Both the position numbers and the translations under genes were made by a program. The notes under the pieces are model-generated. The model was given only the letters and a program-made list of their open reading frames with translations, ran no database searches and was not told the origin of the DNA. Below, one piece after another: positions 8,084 through 16,926 of a stretch of DNA of 20,996 nt (position 1 is its first letter; each line of letters begins with the position of its first letter). The stretch is from Isohypsibius dastychi (lineage: Eukaryota > Tardigrada > Eutardigrada > Parachela > Isohypsibiidae), in assembly GCA_034696485.1 (NCBI GenBank), contig JAQIWT010000410.1, positions 1 through 20,996 of the forward strand, written 5' to 3'.

Positions 8084-10011
8084 CTATCGAGGTGAAGCTT
8101 TGATGTTGAAGTCGTTTGGCGTCAAAGCTGCAAGACAGCATTCGGTCAACAACCAGATTTAGTACTCATGCGATCAAAATTGCCTTACTTATGCCCAAAT
8201 GGAAATCAGAGAACGATGGTGGAGCTTTTTCAGCAGGACTCAGTGTAAAATTCTGCAGAATTGTCGTGGTGAACATGAACAGCTGTAGTTGAGCGTAGGC
8301 CATTCCAACGCATACTCGTCGCCCTTAGAATTTTGCTATTAATTGTACAAACGGTCGTTCGATTCAAATTTTGCGCTTTACCTGCTCCAAAGGCCAGAAT
8401 CAGCGGACTCTGTATAAACTTTCCTTCATCATTCAAGAATCTTTCTGGCCGGAAAACGTGAGGGTCACCCCAGTACTCTTTGTTGAACCCGACTGCGTAG
8501 CCATTCGTTATGATAAAAGTGTCTGCAAGGTCAACGAAAATGTACGGAGCTCGATATTGACGTGTTTCTAACCTTTTGGTATAGTGTAACCCCTGAACTG
8601 GATGGTCTTCATTGTTCTTCGTGGAAACGGAAAAGGCACAACATTTGAGAATCGAATGCATTCCCAGATCACTGCATCGATGTATCCCAAATTCGCGCGA
8701 TCTCTCAGCGAAGGACATCTGCTTCGGTCAATAATCTCATCAATATGTGCTTGACATTTGGCTTGGATATCGGGGTAATTTAGCAGAATAACCAAGACCC
8801 AGTGAAAAACGTCAACAAGATCCTCCACAGCGCCTGTAGGAAGATGGAGCATGATGCAACAATGTAATTTATACACCGAACGTCAGATTGTTTTCATGAC
8901 TTGTCGCACCTGAAGTCATTTCCACTAGAAGCGTCTCGAGTTGATCATCTGAAAACAAGTTATTGAGGACACAAGTAATATTGTTTTTGCTGGTTCTGTC
9001 TGGTTGCAAAACAAATGAAGATCGAGACGCCTTCAAGAGATTTGTATACCATGAGATTTGAGTACCTGTGAAATTCGTTGTTTTTGGATCTTCTCTTTTC
9101 TGTTGTTGAATCATTGCATCCAAAACGTCTCTGGGCTCTAGTGGCATCTCATCTGCTTGCCTCCTCTTCGCTATGTTCTTTTTTGTAAGCTTGAACAGTT
9201 CACCGTAGCTACGTTCTAGAACTTTCCTTGTCGCATTGAATGGAGGTAAATACTGCAGCCATGGGATGATGTTCAACATGCCAACGTTTTCGTTCATAAT
9301 GAAGATCTCATGCAGTGATTGGATGAAGCGTGGGAAGCTGTCATCGTGGACTGATACGACGCCATCTTGAATCAACTCGACCGCCGCTGTGGTCACAACA
9401 CGGTCGAAAAGGTGGCGACCATCCATTGGTTGTCCATCCTTTGATCTGATGAAATCGATCAATTCCGCTGCAGCTCCTTGCAGTGAACCATCTTGTTCGA
9501 GTCGCCCAGGAGCACCACCCAGATGTTTTATAGTTGAAGCAGCAAAGCGTCGTTGATCAGTCCAGAATGGCCCGTCTGCGAAACTCAACCCTACGAAGTT
9601 CAACGGAAACACATGTTGTTGAGACAAGATTCGAGATGCCTTCTTACCCTTAGATTTCATGATTTTTCTGCTGATCATGTTTAAAGGCCGACCATCGAAT
9701 GCAGAATTAACCATGGCTTCCCGTATGACATCTTTGTCAGTTAGAACAACTGTAAACTCCGCTCCAAGGAACAAACTGCAAAGTCCACCGTTTTTGTCAC
9801 CCCATTCGGCAAGTGTCTTCCAGGGGGCCATGGTGTCGACACCAAGTGCTCCAATGATAGGTAAACTGAAAGGTCCCGGGGGTGTTTTACCTCTTACCCA
9901 ATCATATAGTCGAAGAAAGTATGTCGGCTGGGCATATAAGATAAAGGTCACAATGGCGATGAGCGTGTAGTAAATTGTGTCAAACACAAAAGCATAATAT
10001 CTCTCAGACAT
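8084..10011 (-). CDS. CYP2-clan cytochrome P450 (copy A)
   Basis: Seven exons, in gene order 9648-10011, 9066-9590, 8910-8948, 8573-8833, 8382-8522, 8189-8323 and 8084-8127, encode 502 residues. P450s are ER-anchored haem monooxygenases that oxidise drugs, toxins or lipids. The start is the ATG at 10011; in-frame codons further up begin only at TTG. Visible parts are an N-terminal membrane helix (YYTLIAIVTFILYA), the Pro-rich hinge TPPGP, the WTDQRRF C-helix, E367xxR370 (ECIR), FRPERF, and the haem loop FGAGRRVCVG with C448. The protein ends in SPR. The I-helix reads SGAVEDL: Asp314 stands where AGxET enzymes have the oxygen-activating Thr. The first intron (9591-9647) is 57 nt and stop-free. 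The gene is a tandem duplicate of 11341-13176, with matching exon phases. Confidence 0.9.
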
Positions 10012-11340
10012 TCCCCGGATAATATTTTTGGCGAGTTTACGAAATTTTTCCAAAACTGTGAAAACAACTTTAAATTTGTGACAACATTAGTATAACTTTT
10101 GAAGAATTGGGTCGACAACGGAAAGCACAAAAGCTGGTGAGCTGAAAGAGAGCGAAGATTACTGGGGGCTTTTTTTGCATCAGTCATTTCTGGAGGCATT
10201 GCTTACATGCGCTGGTACTTACTTTCACGTTGTACCCAGAAACGATTAGAGGAAGGGCACTTATCATTGAGAAAAAACAACCGTGAGTGACAACGACAGA
10301 CGGCCATTGTCGTTATTGACACTGTCAAATTTATAATAAATTTGTCTGTCGTTATTCACTGGTCCTATTGATCGCAGTTTTTCTCGAAACAATTAATTTT
10401 GTTGCGCGTTGAATGACCTCATTTGAGCGGTCGTGAACTAGCTTGATTATTGACAAATAAATCTTTTTTTTTAACTGACTTAAAATGTAACGAATTGCCC
10501 TTTATATCAAGTTTCACTGTCTACAGAGTGTCGACACCAAGTTGATCAGAGTCGTCACATGAGGATGTCTCAAAAACTGTGCCACCTGTTCGATCACTCG
10601 TTATTTTTTCTGAAAGTCCATGATGTGTTCAGTAACCGTGATATTTTTGAGACGAACAGCTCAAAATCCTGATTTTTAGAAAAATGTTGTGGTGAAGGAA
10701 TTGCAAAGCGCTAGTTTTAGAAGAAACTCACTTTCGTTTTCATTTTGAGTTTTCCTCACTTTATAATCGATAGCTGAACCAATATTGCATTTTTGTTACC
10801 AGTTTTTTTTCTTGCCTTAGCTTTTGATGTTGCTGATCGATTAGAGTTGTTCATCTCGATACCCATGTATCCTTAACGCGTTGAAAAGTTCAAAATTTCG
10901 CCTCTCGACAGTAATTCTTTTCTGTCGAACAGTCACGAACACTTTCCCTTCTCTATTTTTCACAAGTCAAGGATAAACTAACCTACTCGAAAATGGATCT
11001 GCATCCTTGAATTTGGCATTGCATAAGCCATCGTAATTGAATTTTGAGCAGCTGTGTACACCTTGGTGTAGACACCCTCTGTATTGCATAGGACTGAATA
11101 GAATTCAACCAATATTGTAATTGTTTTTGAAAGCCTGAATTATGGCTTAGGCAGACAAACGAGTAAATCAGAACAGTCACTGAAAATGCTTTATACCAAT
11201 AATCAGAATGCAACATCCCATAATAAAGGTTAAAAAGTTTACGGCTCAGTTTTTTTGACCTGCGTGAAACGATATCAAGTTCTTCGATCATATATGTTTG
11301 TCGAATCTGCCGATGAACACTCTGCTTTCAGATAAGCCGT
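10012..11340. other. spacer between the two P450 genes
   Basis: This holds the upstream region of copy A and the downstream region of copy B. A nested palindrome cluster sits at 10285-10360 (listed separately). An ATG-initiated minus-strand frame of 102 codons at 10983-11291 has one hydrophobic stretch. It shows no family likeness and no P450 exon remnant, so I do not call it a gene. No canonical poly(A) hexamer was recognised for copy B. Confidence 0.5.
10285..10360. repeat. nested palindrome cluster upstream of P450 copy A
   Basis: AACGACAGAC (10292-10301) pairs with GTCTGTCGTT (10344-10353), and the match extends outward by about six bases with one indel. Inside lie a second TGTCGTT half-site (10309-10315), the palindrome TTGACA-C-TGTCAA (10316-10328) and the 19-base palindrome CAAATTTAT-A-ATAAATTTG (10326-10344). 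The cluster is 274 bases upstream of the start codon of copy A. It could be a binding site for dimeric transcription factors or the remains of a small inverted-repeat element. Confidence 0.6.
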
Positions 11341-13176
11341 TTACCGAGGCACGGCTATGACATTAAAGTCATCCGGCGTCAAAGCTGAAAGGTCACACCA
11401 GCATTACTGTTTTTGATGAAAACTGGTTCTTCGAGTTCGCCTTACTTATTCCGAAATGAAAGGCGGTAAATGATGGAAGCTGGCTTCCATCAGGAGCACT
11501 CAGCGTGAAGTTCTGAAGAAGTGACGCCGCAAACATGAAGAGCTGTAGTTGGGCATAAGCCATGCCTACGCAGATTCGACGCCCTGTAATCGATTTAAAT
11601 CTCAATGAGAAATTGTGCAACAACCGCAAAATCTACCTGCTCCAAAAGCGAAGATCAGCGGGCTTTGAATAAACTTCCCTTCGTCCAGAAATCTTTCCGG
11701 TCGGAATACGTGTGGGTCACCCCAGTATTTTTCGTTGTTTCCGACAGCGTAGCCATTGGTGATAACGACAGTGTCTTCAAAAATCGGAAACTAAAACTGA
11801 CAGAATGTTCAGACCAGTCAGTTTGGTGTTTCTAACCTTTTGGTATGGTGTATCCTCGGAATTGTATTGTTTTCATAACTCTTCGCGGGAAAGGGAATGG
11901 CACGACGTTTGAGAAACGAATGCATTCCCAGATCACTGCATCGATGTATCCCAGATTTGCACGATCTTTCAGCGAGGGGCTTCTATTTCTTCCAACGATC
12001 TCATCAATCTGCGCCTGACATTTTCGTTGTATATCAGGTTGATGTAGCATTATAATTACAAGCCAGAGTAAAATCACAACTAAGTCTTCCACGGAAGCTG
12101 CAAAGAAGTCAAGTTTTTACAATTCGAGTGAGAAGTTAACATCAAGCTGGTTTTTGCTCACCGAAAAGCATTTCCACCAAAAGGATCTCAAGCTGTTCAT
12201 CTGAAACAATTCTCTAGGTAATATTCTCAACGACACCTGGAAACCTTGACCTTTACCGGTAAACGTTGTGTTGTTAGGGTCTTCCTTCTTTTGTTGATCA
12301 ATCAGAGCATCCAAAATGTCTCTTGCTCTTAAGGTTGTATCGTGGTTCTTCTTTCTGTTTTTAATATTCGTCTTTGTCAATCTGCGAATTTCACCGAAAC
12401 CTCGCTCAAGAGTTTTTCGTATCCGGTTGAATGGGGGTATGTTTTGCAGCCATGGAATGATATTCAGTGTGCCCACATTTTCATTCATAGTGAAAATCTC
12501 TTTTAAAGCTTCAATAAAACGAGGAAAATCATCGTCGTCCACTGATACGACGCCATCTTGGATGAACTTGACTGACGCTGTTGTCGCGGCTTTATCGAAC
12601 GGTTGGCGACAGTCAAATGGCTGGCCGTTGTGTGACCTAATGTAATCAACTAAGTCCGTTGCTGCACTTTGCAGCGCCTCGTCTTGTTCAAATCGTCCCG
12701 CCTGGCCACCTAAATTTTTGATGGTCGCTGCACAGAAGCGTCGCTGATCGGTCCAGAACAAGCCGTCTGAATACCCAAGACCTGTAATTCAACAACTCTC
12801 CAAGCTGTGCTTGAATCTTTTATATTAGAATCTTACCCTTCGATTTCAATATCTTGCGACTAGCCATATTCAAAGGCCGACCGTCAAATGCTGAATTTAC
12901 CATTGCTTCTTTAATGACATCTTTGTCAGTTAAGACAAGTGTAAATTCTGCTCCCAGGAATAGACTACACATTCCTCCGTTTTTGTCTCCCCATTCAGCC
13001 AGCGTTTTCCAAGGAGTTCCTGAATCGACGCCCACAGCACCAAACACTGGGAAACTGAAAGGTCCCGGTGGTGTTTTACCCCTGATCCAGTCCGAGAGTC
13101 GGATGAAATACGTCGGCTGAGCATACAGGATAAAGGTCACAACCGCGATGAGCGTATAATACAGGTATTCGATCAT
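11341..13176 (-). CDS. CYP2-clan cytochrome P450 (copy B)
   Basis: Seven exons, in gene order 12837-13176, 12257-12781, 12162-12200, 11837-12097, 11637-11774, 11446-11583 and 11341-11384, encode 494 residues, the typical CYP2 length. The start is an ATG followed by a membrane helix (YYTLIAVVTFILYA) and TPPGP hinge. Downstream are WTDQRRF, E359xxR362 (ECIR), FRPERF and the canonical haem loop FGAGRRICVG with C439. The C-terminus is VIAVPR, as in many CYP2 proteins. The internal exons of 525, 39, 261 and 44 nt match copy A exactly in length, and all phases agree, so the pair arose by tandem duplication. The I-helix reads FASVEDL, with Asp306 at the position of the conserved catalytic Thr. Substrate cannot be inferred. 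Confidence 0.9.
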
Positions 13177-13941
13177 TGTGCAGACGTTTCTGAAAATGAT
13201 TCATTAAACAAATCCTGACTAGAAACAGCACAAGTGTGCGTTTCCCGAAGGCAAGTCAGTGGCTTCGTGACTCAAGTCCGGTTGCTTTTGCTACAAGAAG
13301 TTGCAACAAGTGAGACGCACCTGACATGAATGATGTGCTGCCAGTCGCGCAATAAGAATCCATGCCCACTGAATGCCCTGGGTCACTTTGATTGCAGTAA
13401 GAGGTCGCGTGCACGTTTCACGGTAATTAATTAAAAAACGCCCGGAATTGACCAAGAACTTGTGTGATTAATGCATAAAAGAATAAGACAGGTTACTTAA
13501 TCTTAATGATCAGGTAGGGTTTACCGAAAAACGGAAGTTCGATAGTTCATTATGTGAAATGCCATAGTGGGTGCAGCATGGTACATTTGCAACACAGTAT
13601 CTTTCTCGGGTTGTAACGGCTTTTCGAGCATGAGGTATGGTCAGGTCAAACCTGTGATTGATTAGAGTAGTTGCGACAAATAATGCGAAAGACTTCGGGC
13701 TCGGACTTCAACTTGCATCATAATCTGAGAGCACGCAACAAAGATTCATTACAGCATGTTGTTGTTCGTATCTCGCTAGACACATTTGATACAAAGCGAT
13801 CGCAACAATAAGAATCAGGTGATTGATTGAATTAGGCATTTTGTGATCTCGTCGGTCATTGTTTTTAGTTTCCTCATACCCAGGCTTCTGGCAGATTCCC
13901 TCAAATAAATCTTCTAGATCCGAACCAGGAATATTGTAAGA
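13177..13941. other. intergenic between divergent genes
   Basis: No gene is supported in this 765-base stretch. The P450 copy B (minus) and the 329-residue gene (plus) diverge from it, so it should hold both promoters. I see no clear TATA box at a convincing distance from either start. Confidence 0.45.
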
Positions 13942-15190
13942 ATGGAAGCTGAAGACGGTGAGTGGGCCTTGTTGAAATGAGATGACTTTTTAATGCCGAC
14001 AAGCGCTACTAAACTGACGTGCCGCTGGTAAAGCACAATCACTTTGAAACCTGGCAGCTCAGTTTTCATATAACTTACCATATTCATACCGCGATTTTTT
14101 CAGTTTTTTAAAAAATCTTGAGAGCTAAAACGGTTGCTAATGTTTCCCATGTTTCTTTGTACAGAGTACGACAGTCCATGGAATTCATGGAATGGTCAGC
14201 AGAGCATTACGAATTTTCTGGTCCAATCAAGTTGCATCTCTTCCATTTACGATACAAGCAAGTCATTTGCGGAGAACGGCGGAGGGTCTTTAGATGCTCT
14301 CACAACGTTACTTGAGCTCCGGAAAGAAGGGAGCAAGCTGACAATTGACGAGTTTCTTAACTTCAGAACTCTGATCAACGCCCCATCAGGCGCAACAGCC
14401 TTCATACAAGAGGACATCAAAGAGATTGCGGTCGAAGAAGCTGCAAAACTTATTGCGGACAGCTTCATCAAGAAAGGTGTTCTAGAAAAATGCGGTTTAG
14501 ATCTCAGAGCGGAACACCTAGTGGCTGAAGTGAAGCGAGCATGGTCATTGCTCCAACAATATAGCTTTGGGTTTCGAGATGAGGCTGGAAAACTGCGAGC
14601 GCTTGCCCTATTTGCCGATATCGTGGATCTGAAATCGCTGACATCGCAGGACTTACACCCTCATCTGCAAGACATATCCTCGTACCTGCACTTCCTCATG
14701 GCAAAAGTTAATGATCAAGTACCAGATACGCAACAGCGTGGTAAGATGAATTTCAAAAGCTTTGAAGCTGTCACGGCATTTTTCCCCTCGCATCTTGCAT
14801 TGGATTTTGGGGAAATATTATTTTTCCTAACAGGGATTATTCTTGAAAAGTTCATGTTTGGAGCCGGCATCGACAACACCGCTAATGAAAATATTTGGCT
14901 AATAAACATGATGGAGCATGAGTTTCACCAGCGTGCCAAAAAAGCCGGTTACAAAGTTGCTCTAGCTCAAAATGCTAGCCCTTTGACACAAGTAGGAATC
15001 TTTTCGGTAAACTGTGACTTTTTTGACGCTTGGATTGTCTTAGCAATTGGCAGAGCTTATGGGATGTCAAAGATTGTTAACCGATGATCCGCGGCAATTC
15101 ATGAACCAAAACGGTCATCGCCCTTTCTCGGGCTGGGACGAATCCACTAGGATTACTGTGGACATGATGGTCTACGCAGACCACGTCTGA
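13942..15190 (+). CDS. unrecognised helical protein, 329 residues
   Basis: Three exons, 13942-13957, 14165-14991 and 15044-15190, join in frame with good GT-AG sites; the introns are 207 and 52 nt. The first exon is only MEAED plus one base. I chose it because the long second-exon frame has no ATG of its own, is preceded by a pyrimidine-rich acceptor (TTTGTACAG), and the split codon gives Glu. The protein is rich in Leu, Ala, Lys and Glu in helix-like stretches, for example IKEIAVEEAAKLIADSF. It has hydrophobic segments around LDFGEILFFLTGIILEKF that are too broken to call membrane helices with confidence. There is no signal peptide and I recognise no domain or active-site motif. It ends MMVYADHV. 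Function is unknown. The length and composition make chance openness unlikely. Confidence 0.65.
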
Positions 15191-15365
15191 CCGTATTCGA
15201 GGACTGAACTGGATCGAATGATGGATTTGATGGAAAACGTGAAATGAAGTTGCAGCCTTCTCGATATCATCGAGGTTATTACCGAACAACAGAACGAGCA
15301 CTTTGCTTTTTGCTTTCTATTTTTCAACTCGACAATTACCTAGTTGTTGAACATTGAAATGTACT

Positions 15366-15845
15366 TCAATAAAGAGAGGTAAATAATCGAGATGATGATT
15401 GAGCTGCTAGTTTCCGAAAGTGACCTCGGAAAACACATAAAAACCGCAAACCGTTTTTCAAGTTGCATATCGGTACTGAAGAATGCCAACACCCTGTTTT
15501 GCTTTGAAAAAGCACGATTTTCAACTGAGCAAAACTCCATTTCTTTCCATTACCTTTTGATAGAGCGCGCATTAGGCTTCCTCTTTCTAAGCTCAACCAA
15601 GTTTTTTTCTTAAAAACGTGAATAAGAGGTTGAGCAGGATTTCCATTCAAAATCCACTTGACAAACATCAATTTTTTGGCTTTGTCTATTGTTACCGCGC
15701 CATTCTGTTCATGACTCCCGGAGGTGATCATACCTACGCTGACTGAAGAGCTATCTCGAACAAAAGTAAACCAGCTAAGGTGAGCTATTGTGCGATCACG
15801 TGTCCAATTTATAAGTAATTTACTAGTAAGTGATATTTCAAACAT
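15366..15845 (-). CDS. hypothetical 159-codon open frame
   Basis: An ATG-initiated minus-strand frame runs 159 codons to a stop at the poly(A) region of the plus-strand gene. It is the longest open frame not explained by a recognised gene. Its composition is Ser-, Lys- and Phe-rich, there is no signal peptide, and no motif is recognised. Part of the openness could be chance. If real it would be convergent with the 13942-15190 gene and overlap its 3' end. Confidence 0.2.
   Translation of the reverse strand: MFEISLTSKLLINWTRDRTIAHLSWFTFVRDSSSVSVGMITSGSHEQNGAVTIDKAKKLMFVKWILNGNPAQPLIHVFKKKTWLSLERGSLMRALSKGNGKKWSFAQLKIVLFQSKTGCWHSSVPICNLKNGLRFLCVFRGHFRKLAAQSSSRLFTSLY
15368..15373 (+). terminator. 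poly(A) signal of the 329-residue gene
   Basis: AATAAA lies 178 bases after the stop at 15188-15190, a spacing like that of the other genes in the window. Confidence 0.5.
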
Positions 15846-16926
15846 TTTTACAGTTTGCGATTTTTATCGTTGCGCAGTTTTGATTCACGATTCACGAGTG
15901 ATAGGTCAACTAGTTAATTCTTCATTCTGGTGTTTAGATATTCTTCTGTGATTTTGTCAGCACATTGTGTTCGACAACATGAAGCCACGGTCCAGCCGGA
16001 AATATTTTTTTCGCTTTGTTAGGGAAGCCTGTTTCCATTCAGATTTCTACTCTTTCCAAGAATTTCTCTGAATCACATTGTTCGCGTCCTGCACACCTGA
16101 TGAAGTGATGACTTGTGGTTATAAACAGGTAGATCAGGGCTGCTCTCGCGACCTTTTCAGGACCAATAGCTTCTTAAACGTAAATTATTCAGTGAATACC
16201 GCTGCGCGCTTCAAAAATCATTTTTGAGCTTGCACCACATAAAAAAAACCTTGCCCACGATGTTTAGCAAATTTTTTGCTCCTCAGTGAAACAAAGAACT
16301 GAATAGGAACTAACTGGAGAACTTTTCGGTTCTAGAGGCAAACTGTTTCCAAATGAATCCATTCGGTTGCAACTGACAGGTGGGTGGCGAGACGAACAAA
16401 ATACCCGTGGAGAAGTTGGTGGTCAGCCCGAGAATCTTGTTGGATTCTCAGACAAACATCGTTGGGTGAGAATCAGAGGACCTATACTTTCCACAAAAGT
16501 AACATAATTAAATGGGTGGCGACGCACCCTGCAAGCCAGAAGAATTCAACCGGGCAGACCGTTCACGTAGTTGCTTCGTTGCCAAGCTGACCTTCCGAAC
16601 AAAGATTGTTCTATTAAAACATTCAAAGATGAGTTGCAGTTTTTGAGTGATAAAAAACGGCTGTGAAAGCTGAAATTGTTTGTTGTCGGCGTAACGAAAA
16701 ACAAAATCTACACCGAACCAGCGGCGAGAAAACACATTGTGAAATAAATTAACTCTTTTGAGCATGTTCAGTGAACGAGTGCGTCTTTGACCTGGTTCGC
16801 CACGGCATCATACGACCGGTTTTGTCGAGACTCTGTGTATCGATGTTGAGAAATAACGCCTCTTGTTGTAACTGAAAACACTTGAAAACACTTCACGTTT
16901 TCTCCACTCTTCAGATACTTACTACC
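15846..16926. other. intergenic, upstream of the transporter gene
   Basis: No gene is firmly supported. Around 16380-16650 several frames are open on both strands, including a 44-codon ATG frame at 16512-16646 (starts MGGDAPCKPEEF) and an 85-codon ATG frame on the minus strand at 16508-16765. The 10-base motif TGGGTGGCGA occurs twice there, about 130 bases apart. The patch might be a relic or small gene. The promoter of the transporter presumably lies at the right end. Confidence 0.4.

Noticed and set aside
10012-10053. Longer N-terminus for P450 copy A
   Set aside because: The upstream in-frame start is TTG. ATG at 10011 places the membrane helix close to the N-terminus, as in copy B.
10983-11291. 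102-codon ATG frame between the P450s, with a hydrophobic segment
   Set aside because: No family likeness, no matching splice sites, and no similarity to P450 exons; length is within what AT-rich non-coding DNA gives by chance.
16882-16926. Upstream start for the transporter
   Set aside because: The codon at 16882 is TTG; the first in-frame ATG is 16927.
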